Assembly: GCA_016710635.1 (NCBI GenBank)
Contig: JADJVL010000010.1
Span: forward strand, 151,583-215,582
Source of the DNA: Holophagaceae bacterium
GTDB lineage: Bacteria > Acidobacteriota > Holophagae > Holophagales > Holophagaceae
DNA length: 64,000 nucleotides
Reading direction: 5' to 3'
Shown here: positions 42,643 through 51,203 of the stretch, piece after piece
How positions within the stretch are numbered: position 1 is the stretch's first letter
Layout: every line of letters begins with the position of its first letter
Translations under genes and position numbers: made by a program
Notes under the pieces: generated by a model
The model's database searches: none
Told to the model about the DNA's origin: nothing
What the model saw: the letters and a program-made list of their open reading frames with translations, nothing else

Positions 42643-43611
42643 TCAGCTTCCGAAGCGGTAGGACACGAAGGCGGTGATGTCCGGAGCCGTGTAGGTCCCC
42701 GCCTCCTCACTGATGCCGAAGCGCCAGCGGGGGAGGGCCCGGTGGGTGAGGGTGATGTGCTGCTGCCAGGCCGCGCGGTCCAGGCGGCCGATCTGCACCG
42801 CGTAGGGGCTTTCGCTGGCCCCCAGGCTGAGCTCCGCCCCCAGCCCGCCCCAAAAGCCGGGGCCATCCCCCTGGAACGCGATGCCCGCCCAGCCGCGGGT
42901 GAAGCTCCGGTGGGCCAGCACGGCCCGGTAGGGGTTGGCCGCGGACACGCCCAGGACGACCCGCTCCAGCTGGACGAAGGCCCGCAGGGCGGTCCAGCGC
43001 TTCCAGCCCATGGCGCCCACCAGGCCGTCGGTGCCACCGCTGCCGGAGAAGTCGGACCGCCGGCCGGTCGGCAGCTGCACCGAGACGCCGGCGCGCCCGC
43101 CAAAAGACTCGTCCCCGAAAGGCACCACGTAGGCCAGGTCCGCGTCCAGGAGCTGGGTCTTGGCGTGCCGGAGATCCGCCACCACCACGCCGTCCCGCTC
43201 CAGGTGGTAGAGGAAGTCGAACTTCGGCGCCAGCTCCCGGCCCCCGTTGGGGATGCCGAAGGCCGTGTGCCAGGTGACGAAGGCCTGGTCCGCGAAGCCG
43301 CCGCTGCGATTCACCACCCGCAGGCGCAGGTTCAGCCGCCCCGGGCCGAGCTCCTTGGCCAGGTCCCCGGTGAGCTGCCATTCCTCGCCATCCAGTCGCG
43401 CCGTGGTCCGCCCGTCCCGGCTGTCCCGCTTGTCCGGACGCAGGAACTGGGAGGTGGCCTCCAGGGCCAGGGTGCTGCGGCCCTCCGGCAGGGGCTCGGG
43501 GAAGACCGCGAACCAGGCCACCCGGTTGGGCCGGGGCGTGGCCGGTTCGCCCGATTGGGCAAGGAGGGGCAGCGTGGCCGCGAGCCCTGCGCCCAGCACC
43601 GCTCGCATCAC
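42643..43611 (-). CDS. DUF3187-like outer-membrane protein
   Basis: A 322-residue exported protein with signal peptide MMRAVLGAGLAATLPLLAQSG. It is beta-rich throughout, with alternating strands such as LNLRLRVVNRSGG and GGRAGVSVQLPTGRRSDFSG, and ends in ITAFVSYRFGS, a typical outer-membrane C-terminus. The general layout resembles DUF3187 porin-like proteins; this is by-eye similarity. Its ATG overlaps the stop of the upstream small membrane-protein gene (ATGA), and lysS follows after 51 bp. Confidence 0.6.
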   Translation of the reverse strand: MMRAVLGAGLAATLPLLAQSGEPATPRPNRVAWFAVFPEPLPEGRSTLALEATSQFLRPDKRDSRDGRTTARLDGEEWQLTGDLAKELGPGRLNLRLRVVNRSGGFADQAFVTWHTAFGIPNGGRELAPKFDFLYHLERDGVVVADLRHAKTQLLDADLAYVVPFGDESFGGRAGVSVQLPTGRRSDFSGSGGTDGLVGAMGWKRWTALRAFVQLERVVLGVSAANPYRAVLAHRSFTRGWAGIAFQGDGPGFWGGLGAELSLGASESPYAVQIGRLDRAAWQQHITLTHRALPRWRFGISEEAGTYTAPDITAFVSYRFGS

Positions 43612-44075
43612 GGAGCGGGCTCGAGCAGGACGATGCCGAGACTGGGCCCTTCCAGCGGAGTGGCGGTGAAACTGCGGCCGCGCAGGGTGAGGACCACGGG
43701 GCCGCCCGCCCGCCCTTCCTCATCCGGGGCCGGCAGCGCCTTCCAGGCCGCCTCGAGGTCCGCATCGCCGGCATGGAGCCGGGCACCGGCGCCGGGCAGA
43801 CCCGCGGCCTCCCAGCCGCGGGTGACCTCAATCACAAGTCCATTGTTCCGGTCCACGAAGGCCGCGAGGGCCCCCAGCCTGCGCCAGGCCTCGCGATAGC
43901 GGGACTGGGTGAAGCCCAGGTCGCGGCCCTGGGCGGCCAGTTCGTCCTCAAGACGGATCTTGGCGCGCCAGTAGCGGTGCGCGAGGATGCTAGCGAAGAA
44001 GAGGCCCGCCAGGATGAGCAGCAAGCCACCATCCATCCGGGTCGCCAGGACGAGCAGGGGAAGTCCAGTTTCCAT
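43608..44075 (-). CDS. Single-pass membrane protein of unknown function
   Basis: A 155-residue protein with an N-terminal transmembrane helix (GGLLLILAGLFFASILA), a short helical linker (LEDELAAQGRDLGFTQSRYR) and a ~90-residue C-terminal domain (ALAAFVDRNNGLVIEVTRGW, ending IVLLEPAP). The domain has a PAS-like look, which I could not confirm. The frame is open upstream, but the ATG at 44075 gives the only sensible start. It is translationally coupled to the DUF3187-like gene and divergent from citrate synthase. Confidence 0.6.
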   Translation of the reverse strand: METGLPLLVLATRMDGGLLLILAGLFFASILAHRYWRAKIRLEDELAAQGRDLGFTQSRYREAWRRLGALAAFVDRNNGLVIEVTRGWEAAGLPGAGARLHAGDADLEAAWKALPAPDEEGRAGGPVVLTLRGRSFTATPLEGPSLGIVLLEPAP

Positions 44076-44165
44076 CGCGCCAGTGTAGCGGGTGAAGCAG
44101 CCTCGGCAGGAACCCCCGAAGGCGCTAGCATGAAGGGTTTCAAGAATTTCGGACGGGAGGATCCA

Positions 44166-45482
44166 ATGACCAGGCTCAAGGACAGGCTCAAGGAGAAGAT
44201 CGAGGCCCACCGGCCCCGCACCCTGAAGCTGAACAAGGAGTTCGGGGACGTCGTCGTGGACGAGGTCACCATCGGCCAGGTGCTGGGGGGCGCGCGGGAC
44301 GTGAAGTGCCTCGTCTCCGACATCAGCTACCTGGATCCGCTGGAAGGCATCCGCCTGCGCGGCCTCAACATCCCGGAGACCTTCGCGGCCCTGCCTCCGG
44401 CCCCCGGCGGCGAGTACCCGACGGTGGAATCCTTCTGGTACTTCCTGCTCACCGGTGAGGCCCCGAACGCGGAGGACATCGCCGAGATCGAAGCGGACTT
44501 CAAGTACCGCGCCAAGGTGCCGCCCTACGTCTTCGACGTGCTGCGGGCCCTGCCCAAGGACACGCACCCCATGGTGATGCTCAGCACCGCGGTGCTGGCC
44601 ATGCAGCGGGAGAGCAAGTTCACCCACTTCTACCACCACGGCTTCAAGAAGGACCGGGCCTGGGAGTACATGTACGACGACGCCACGGACATCATCGCCA
44701 AGCTGCCGGAGATCGCGGCCTTCATCTACCGCCACAAGTACAAGGGCGGCGACATCATCAGCCCCGATCCCAAGCTCGACTTCGGCGCCAACTTCGCCCA
44801 CATGATGGGCTTCAAGAAGCCCTACGACGATGTGGCCCGCATGTACTTCATCATCCATTCGGATCACGAGGTCGGGAACGTCAGCGCCCACACCACGCAC
44901 CTCGTGGGCTCGGCCCTCAGCGACGCCTACTACGCCTTCTCCGCGGGCCTCAACGGCCTCGCCGGCCCGCTCCACGGGCTGGCGAACCAGGAGGTCCTGG
45001 AATGGGTGCTGAAGTTCCAGGAGAAGCTCAACGGCGCCGAGCCCACGGAGGAGAACGTCCGCACGGCCCTGTGGGAGACCCTCAACGAAGGCCACGTCAT
45101 CCCCGGCTACGGCCACGCGGTGCTGCGCCGCACGGATCCCCGCTACGAGGCCCAGTTCAAGTTCGCCGAAAAGCACCTGCCCAACGATCCGGTCTTCAAG
45201 CTCGTCGCCATGATCTACAAGGTGGCTCCCAAGGTTCTCGCCGAGCAGGGCAAGACCAAGAACCCCTGGCCCAACGTGGACGCCGCCAGCGGCATGATCC
45301 AGTACCACTACGGCCTGCGGGAGTACGACTTCTACACCGTGCTCTTCGGCGTCGGCCGCGCCCTCGGCGTCCTGGCCAACCTGACCTGGGACCGCGCCCT
45401 GCAGTACCCCCTCGAACGCCCCAAGTCCGTCACCACCGACATGCTGGAGAAGTGGGCGGCGGCGGGCGGGCACAAGGACTGA
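44166..45482 (+). CDS. gltA: Citrate synthase, eukaryotic-like type
   Basis: A 438-residue enzyme that makes citrate from oxaloacetate and acetyl-CoA. The active-site region HSDHEVGNVSAHTTHLVGSA and the following LNGLAGPLHGLANQEVLEW match mitochondrial citrate synthases closely, unlike the usual E. coli-type protein. Later motifs are GYGHAVLRRTDPRY and PNVDAASGMIQYHYG. Eukaryotic-like citrate synthase is known from Geobacteraceae and some other bacteria. GGGAGG five bases upstream supports the ATG at 44166. A terminator follows. Confidence 0.95.
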   Translation: MTRLKDRLKEKIEAHRPRTLKLNKEFGDVVVDEVTIGQVLGGARDVKCLVSDISYLDPLEGIRLRGLNIPETFAALPPAPGGEYPTVESFWYFLLTGEAPNAEDIAEIEADFKYRAKVPPYVFDVLRALPKDTHPMVMLSTAVLAMQRESKFTHFYHHGFKKDRAWEYMYDDATDIIAKLPEIAAFIYRHKYKGGDIISPDPKLDFGANFAHMMGFKKPYDDVARMYFIIHSDHEVGNVSAHTTHLVGSALSDAYYAFSAGLNGLAGPLHGLANQEVLEWVLKFQEKLNGAEPTEENVRTALWETLNEGHVIPGYGHAVLRRTDPRYEAQFKFAEKHLPNDPVFKLVAMIYKVAPKVLAEQGKTKNPWPNVDAASGMIQYHYGLREYDFYTVLFGVGRALGVLANLTWDRALQYPLERPKSVTTDMLEKWAAAGGHKD

Positions 45483-45501
45483 GCATCGCGCTCCCGTCGT
45501 C

Positions 45502-45526
45502 AAAGCGCCCTTCGGGGCGCTTTTTT
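45502..45526 (+). terminator. Rho-independent terminator after citrate synthase
   Basis: Stem AAAGCGCCC / GGGCGCTTT (45502-45510, 45515-45523), loop TTCG, with a T-run through 45526. Confidence 0.9.
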
Positions 45527-45583
45527 CATTGCTTGCTTCAGGCCCGCCTTCGGTGGACGATACCGCCCAAACCCGAGGAACCC

Positions 45584-47002
45584 ATGCGCGCCCACCGCCT
45601 CGCCCCCCTGGCCCTGGCCCTTGCTGCATCCACGGCCCAGGCCCAGTCCTCCCCCACGAACTTCCTGTTCGCCACCATCGCCGAGCAGTCCCGCACGGCC
45701 TTCACCATCCAGGGCACCGGGTCCCGGGCGGTGGGCCTGGGCGGCTCCTTCCTGGCCCTCGCCGACGACGCCACCGCCGTCTCCTTCAACCCGGCGGGCC
45801 TGGCCCAGCTGCTGGCGCCGGAATTCTCCCTGGTCACCGAGTCCCTTCAGCGGGAGCAGTCCTTCAAGGGCTTCAAGTCCGGGGTCGAGGAATTCGGCGA
45901 CACCTCCAACCGGGACAACCGCTTCGCGCCCCTCTTCTTCTCCGCCACCGTGCCCTTCCGGACCGGCAGCCGCACGCTGGTGGTGACCTTCGCCTACCAG
46001 CGGGTGGTGGACTTCAACTTCGATTCGGACCGCAACCTGGACGTGCGCGCCACCGGCGGCGGCGCCCTGCGCCGGGTCTCCAACAGCGTCACCCAGGACG
46101 GCGCCATCAACGTGTGGTCCCTGGGCGTGGGCACCGAACTCACGCCGCGCCTGCTCGTGGGGGCTTCCATCAACCTCTGGCGCGGCGAGTGGGACCTCAC
46201 CTCCCGGCAGAGCTATTCCGATTCCACCGCCTTCCTGGACATCCTCCAGAACAATCAGTTCCGGGGGGTGAACGTGAACGCCGGCGTCCTCTGGCGCTCG
46301 GACCGGCTGAACGTCGGGCTCGCCTACCGCTCCGGCTTCCGGGCCGAGTACCGGCTGGAAGGCACCTTCGCCGCCGTGGACGACCAGGGCCGTCCGGTGG
46401 TCTTCCCTGCGCAGAAAGGGCAGCTCGACCTCGCCTGGCCCGACACCATCGGCGCCGGCCTCGCCTGGAAGCCCCACGACCGCCTCACCCTCACCGCCGA
46501 TTCGGTGCGCACCCGCTGGTCTTCGGCGGTGCTGCGGGGCAGCTTCGTTTCCCAGGACGCCAGCGGCCCTGTGCAGGACCTCTCCCTGGATGGCGCGAAC
46601 TTCTTCGACTACCTGAAATCCTCGAAGACCCCGGACACGAAGGACCTGCGGGGGGGCGTGGAATGGATCGCCTTCCTGGGGGATTCCCTCATCATCCCGC
46701 TGCGTGCCGGCTACTTCCGCGAACCCCAGCCCATCGTGGACCGCCGGACCGGCCAGCAACGGGTGCTCAAGGGCTACACCCTCGGCGTCGGCTTGAAGTT
46801 CAAGGCCCTCACCCTCGACCTCGCCTTCAAGGACGCCAGGGCCGAGAACGACGTCTCCAAGATCCTGCTGCTGAACGGCAGCTTCCTCGAAGCCACCGGG
46901 CGGGAGGAGCTGCGGGAGAAGCGGGTCTACCTCACCGCCATCCTCCAGCTCAAGGGCGACCGCGCCAAGAAGGCCATCGACTGGCTCTTCGTGGGAAAGT
47001 GA
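45584..47002 (+). CDS. Outer-membrane transport protein, OmpP1/FadL family
   Basis: A 472-residue exported barrel. The signal peptide is MRAHRLAPLALALAASTAQAQ. The N-terminal hatch signature GSRAVGLGGSFLALADDATA then VSFNPAGLAQL is typical of FadL/OmpP1 proteins, which carry long-chain fatty acids or other hydrophobic compounds across the outer membrane. Strands fill the rest, up to RVYLTAILQLKGDRA. The ATG at 45584 begins the signal peptide and has a nearby GAGGAA. The kinase gene follows after 4 bp. Confidence 0.88.
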   Translation: MRAHRLAPLALALAASTAQAQSSPTNFLFATIAEQSRTAFTIQGTGSRAVGLGGSFLALADDATAVSFNPAGLAQLLAPEFSLVTESLQREQSFKGFKSGVEEFGDTSNRDNRFAPLFFSATVPFRTGSRTLVVTFAYQRVVDFNFDSDRNLDVRATGGGALRRVSNSVTQDGAINVWSLGVGTELTPRLLVGASINLWRGEWDLTSRQSYSDSTAFLDILQNNQFRGVNVNAGVLWRSDRLNVGLAYRSGFRAEYRLEGTFAAVDDQGRPVVFPAQKGQLDLAWPDTIGAGLAWKPHDRLTLTADSVRTRWSSAVLRGSFVSQDASGPVQDLSLDGANFFDYLKSSKTPDTKDLRGGVEWIAFLGDSLIIPLRAGYFREPQPIVDRRTGQQRVLKGYTLGVGLKFKALTLDLAFKDARAENDVSKILLLNGSFLEATGREELREKRVYLTAILQLKGDRAKKAIDWLFVGK

Positions 47003-47006
47003 GGGC

Positions 47007-48793
47007 ATGCCCCATCCCCTGATGCCTGCGCTGGCCTGTGCGGCCGCGGCCCTGCCCGCCACCGCCCAGGGCTGGGGCACCTTCTTCGCCGCCTACGAGG
47101 ACGGCCTCGCGGCCCAGGCCAGGGGGGATCTCCGCGGCGCCCTCCAGGCCTTCCAGGCCGCCGCGGCCAAGCGCCCGGAGCCCGGCGCGAAGGTGAAGAC
47201 CTACGGCCTCAACTTCCTGAACGGCTACCATCCCCACCTGCGCATCGCCGAGTGCGCCCTCGCCCTGGGGGACCTGGACGCGGCGGACCGGGCCCTGCAG
47301 GCTTCCGCGAAGTTCAACCTCGAGCCCGCCGGAAGTCGGGAGGCGCTGTCCCAGCGGCTGGCCAAGGCCCGGGACGCGGCGAAGCCCAGGAGGCGCCCGC
47401 GCCCAAGCCCGCGCCCAAGGTCGACGAGCCCCGCCCCCAGCCCCGTCCCGCCGAGTCGGCGCCGGGGCCTGCTCAACCTGTGGCGACGCCCGCCCAGGCC
47501 GCTCCGCCGAAGTCCTCGGCGCCTTCCGCGCCGCCCGTCCCTGTCGTCGGCGCCGGTACCCGCGTTCAGCCAGTCCACCCCGGCGAGGCCAAGGCCCCTT
47601 CCTCCGCCGCGCCCCCGACGGCCGTGGTCCAGCCTGGCCCTTCTCCGGCCGCCACGCCGCCCGCCACTGCCCCGGCGCCGGAGGGCCCGGCCAGCGCGAG
47701 CCCGGCCCAGGCCGGCGGGACGGGCCAGACGACCTTGCCGCGCTGGGCCTGGCTCGCCGGCGGGGGCGGCCTCCTACTCGCCCTGGGCCTCGCAGCCCTG
47801 CTGGGCCGGCGCCGCAGGCCGAAGCTGCCCGCGGATGCCGCCAGCCGCATCACCTCCAACCCCTACGGCGTGGACCTCGGGGCCAACACCCGCGGCGCGG
47901 GCGCCAGCCACGGCGGTGGCGCGGACGAGACGGTGATGGCCGCCCGCTCCGAAGCCAACGCGACCCGGAAGGTCGGGCCCTACCTGATCACCCAGGTGCT
48001 CGGCCGGGGCGGCTGCGCCACCACCTACCTCGCGGTGCACGAGCTGGACGGGACCGAAGTGGCGGTAAAGATCCCGCATCCCCACATCGTCATCGACCCG
48101 GACTTCCTGGCCCGCTTCCGCCGGGAGGCCGAACTGGGGGCGGTGCTGGACCATCCGCGCATCGTCCGCATCCTCGACCCGGGTCCGACGGAAGGCGACG
48201 CCTGGATCGCCATGACCCTCGTGCGCGGCACCACCCTGGAATCCCACCTCGACGCGTTCCGCGCCCGGCGCGAGGCCATCGGTCTTCCCGAGCTGGTCCA
48301 CATCGCCTCGGACATCGCCGAGGCCATCGCCCACGCCCACAACAAGGGCGTGGTCCACCGGGACCTGAAGCCCGCCAACGTGATGCTCGGCGAGCTGGGC
48401 GCCCAGGTGATGGACTTCGGGATCGCAAGGCTCATCGACTCCACCATGACCAGCACCACGGTCTTCATCGGCACCCCCAACTACAGCGCCCCGGAAGCCA
48501 TCGTGAGCCCCAAGGTGGGCCCGCCGGCAGACCGCTACGCCCTCGGCATCATCCTGTTCGAGATGCTCACCGGCGAAGTCCCCTTCCGCGGCGACACGGC
48601 CTTCCACGTCCTGGACCAGCACCGCAGCGCGCCCCTGCCGGACCTTCACCAGCTGCGCCCCGACGCGCCGCCCCGCCTCATCCGCCTGGTGGAGCGGCTC
48701 TGCGCGAAGCGGTCCGACGAACGCCCGGAGGACGGCGAAGTGATCACCATCCTCGCGGCATTGAAGGCCCAGCATCCGCTGCCCGCGGCCTGA
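47007..48793 (+). CDS. Serine/threonine protein kinase with N-terminal exported TPR region, frameshifted
   Basis: The N-terminal frame (from 47007) has a signal-peptide-like start (MPHPLMPALACAAAALPATAQ) and TPR-like helices to about 47380. The rest is in another frame: a Pro/Ala-rich linker, a transmembrane helix (WAWLAGGGGLLLALGLAALLG), then a kinase domain with LGRGGCATTYLA, VAVKIPHP, HRDLKPANV, DFGIARL and APE. One missing base near 47385-47390, in the C-run of AAGCCCAGG, joins them into ~595 residues. The layout, sensor outside first and kinase inside last, is the reverse of the usual PknB order. Confidence 0.8.
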
Positions 48794-48799
48794 AGCCCC

Positions 48800-49180
48800 C
48801 TAGCCCTCCGGCCGGTCCTTGGGCCTGCCGAAGGCCGGCGCGTAGGATCCGCCCTCCTCCTCGTCATCGTCGAAGGCGTCGGCTGGAACGCGGCGGCCTT
48901 CCAGGTTGTAGAGGCCGAAGGCGCGGCGTTCCTCCAGCTTCACCGCCTGCCGGCCCTCGACCCAAAGGCCCGCGTGCCGCTCGCCATCCCGCCACTGCAC
49001 CGCGGCCTGCTCGTCCGCCAGGACCAGGGTCCAGGTCTCCCGACCGCCTTCCCGGGCGTGGTAGGCCGCCCAGGCTTCCCCCCGGGCCTCCCGGTCCTCG
49101 GCGGTGGCCGCCAGGGTGGAGGGCAGGTCGAAGGGCGCAGCGCGGAGCTGGTCGAGGGTCGTGAAGGTGCGGAGGGCCAC
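48800..49180 (-). CDS. Hypothetical cytoplasmic protein
   Basis: A 126-residue soluble protein of unknown function (starts MALRTFTTLDQLRAAPFDLP). It is rich in charged residues with a short acidic run (DDDEEEGG) near the end, and has no signal peptide or membrane segment. It follows transketolase by 3 bp on the same strand and so belongs to the argS-pyrG-tkt transcript; its 3' end meets the kinase gene with 6 bp between. Confidence 0.6.
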   Translation of the reverse strand: MALRTFTTLDQLRAAPFDLPSTLAATAEDREARGEAWAAYHAREGGRETWTLVLADEQAAVQWRDGERHAGLWVEGRQAVKLEERRAFGLYNLEGRRVPADAFDDDEEEGGSYAPAFGRPKDRPEG

Positions 49181-49183
49181 GCC

Positions 49184-51154
49184 CTAGAGGTTAAGCAGTT
49201 CCTTGGCCCGGGCCGTGACGTTCGCCACCGTGAAGCCGAACTTCTCGAAGAGCACCTCCGCCGGGGCCGAGGCCCCGAAGGTGTCCAGGCCGACGGAAGC
49301 ATCCGCCCAGGCCGACCAGCCGAAGGTGCTGGCGGCTTCGATGGAGAGGGTCTTCACGCCCGGCAGCAGCACGGCATCCCGCTCCGACGAGGGCAGCGCG
49401 GCGAAACGCGCCCAGGACGGCATGGAGACTACGCGGACCGCGATGCCCTCGGCCGCCAGTGCCTTGGCGGAAGCCAGGGCCAGGGCCACTTCGCTGCCGG
49501 TGGCCACAAGCTGCAGCTTGGCGTCCGCCGCGTCCGCGAGCACATAGGCGCCCCGCTGCAGGCCCGCCGCCTTGCCTTCGCTGACCGTGGGCAGTTTCTG
49601 GCGGGACAGGATCAGCGCCGTGGGACCGTCCTTGCGCTGCAGGGCGGCGCGCCAGGCTTCCGCGGTTTCGCAGGCGTCGCAGGGGCGCAGCACGTCGAGG
49701 TTCGGGATGGCGCGCAGGGAGGCGAGGTGCTCCACGGGCTGGTGGGTGGGACCGTCCTCGCCGAGGCCGATGCTGTCGTGGGTGAAGATGTAGATGACCG
49801 GAAGGCCCATGAGGGCCGCGAGGCGGATGCTGCCCCGCATGTAGTCGGCGAACTGGAGGAAGGTGGCGCCGTAGGGCCGCAAGCCGCCGTGCAGGGCCAT
49901 GCCGTTGAGGATCGCGCCCATGCCGTGCTCCCGGACGCCGAAATGGAAATTGCGGCCATTCTCCCTGGCGGAGAAGTCCCCGGCGCCCTTGAGGTCCGAG
50001 TTGTTGGAGCCCGCGAGATCCGCGCTGCCACCTAACAGGTTGGGGACGGCCGCGGCGATGGCGTTCAGCACCTTGCCGCTGGCTTCGCGGGTGGCCAGGG
50101 TGTCGCCCGCGGTGAAGGCCGGCAGGGCAGCTTCAAGACCGTTCAGTTCGCCGGACATCCAGCGCTCCAGCTCGGCGGCGAGCTCCGGATGGGCCGTGCG
50201 ATAGGCGTGGAAGCGGGCCAGCCACTCGGCTTCGCGACCGACGCCCAGGTCCACGGCGAGGCGCCAATGCTCCAGGGCCTCCTCAGGGATGTGGAACCGG
50301 GACTCGGGGTCCCAGCCCAGGATCTTCTTCGTTGCGGCGACCTCTTCCTTGCCCAGGGGCGCGCCGTGGGCGTGGTGGGTGTTCTGCTTGGTGGGGGCGG
50401 GGAAGCCGATGATGGTGCGGCAGTCGATGAGGGTGGGCTTGCCGGCCCCCTTGCCGGAATTCTGGAAGGCCGCCTGCAGGGCCGCGAGATCCTCGCCGTC
50501 CTCCACCTTCAGGACACGCCAGCCCTTGGCTTCGAAAGCCTTGCCCACGTCCTCGGTGAACGCCAGGTCCGTGCTGCCCTCGATGGTGATCTTGTTGTTG
50601 TCCCAGAGGACCACGAGCTTGCCCAGGGCGAGATGGCCCGCCAGGGACGCGGCCTCCTGGGCCACGCCTTCCATGAGGTCGCCGTCGGACGCGAAGACGA
50701 AGGTCTTGTGGTCCACGATTTCATGGCCGGGGCGGTTGAACTTCGCGGCGAGATGGCGTTCGGCGATGGCCATGCCCACGGCGTTGCCGATCCCCTGGCC
50801 GAGGGGCCCCGTGGTCGTCTCCACGCCCGGGCAATGGCCGTGCTCGGGATGCCCCGCGGTCTTCGAACCCCACTGGCGGAAGTTCTTGAGCTCCTCCAGA
50901 GAGAGGTCGTAGCCCGTGAGGTGCAGCAGGGAGTAGATGAGCATGGAGGCATGGCCGCAGCTCAGCACGAAGCGGTCCCGGTCCCACCACGCGGGATTCT
51001 TCGGATTGTGCTTCAGCACCTTCGTCCACAGGGTGTAGGCCGCCGGCGCCAGGGCCATGGGCGTGCCCGGATGGCCGCTGTTGGCGGCCTGCACGCCGTC
51101 CATGGACAGCACGCGGATGGTGTCGATGCAGAGCTTGTCGAGGACGGCGGTCAT
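49184..51154 (-). CDS. tkt: Transketolase
   Basis: A 656-residue thiamine-diphosphate enzyme of the pentose phosphate pathway. Motifs: GHPGTPMALAPAAYTLW, GPLGQGIGNAVGMAIAERHL, the ThDP motif SDGDLMEGVAQEAASLAGHL ending in LWDNNKITIEG, HGAPLGKEEV and the pyrimidine-domain signature THDSIGLGEDGPTHQPVEHL. It is complete and normal in length. The gene lies between pyrG (49 bp upstream) and the short hypothetical gene. Confidence 0.96.
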   Translation of the reverse strand: MTAVLDKLCIDTIRVLSMDGVQAANSGHPGTPMALAPAAYTLWTKVLKHNPKNPAWWDRDRFVLSCGHASMLIYSLLHLTGYDLSLEELKNFRQWGSKTAGHPEHGHCPGVETTTGPLGQGIGNAVGMAIAERHLAAKFNRPGHEIVDHKTFVFASDGDLMEGVAQEAASLAGHLALGKLVVLWDNNKITIEGSTDLAFTEDVGKAFEAKGWRVLKVEDGEDLAALQAAFQNSGKGAGKPTLIDCRTIIGFPAPTKQNTHHAHGAPLGKEEVAATKKILGWDPESRFHIPEEALEHWRLAVDLGVGREAEWLARFHAYRTAHPELAAELERWMSGELNGLEAALPAFTAGDTLATREASGKVLNAIAAAVPNLLGGSADLAGSNNSDLKGAGDFSARENGRNFHFGVREHGMGAILNGMALHGGLRPYGATFLQFADYMRGSIRLAALMGLPVIYIFTHDSIGLGEDGPTHQPVEHLASLRAIPNLDVLRPCDACETAEAWRAALQRKDGPTALILSRQKLPTVSEGKAAGLQRGAYVLADAADAKLQLVATGSEVALALASAKALAAEGIAVRVVSMPSWARFAALPSSERDAVLLPGVKTLSIEAASTFGWSAWADASVGLDTFGASAPAEVLFEKFGFTVANVTARAKELLNL

Positions 51155-51203
51155 GGCATTACCTCAAGGGGACGATTCGGGCGCGGCCTGCTCCGGCGGT
51201 TGC

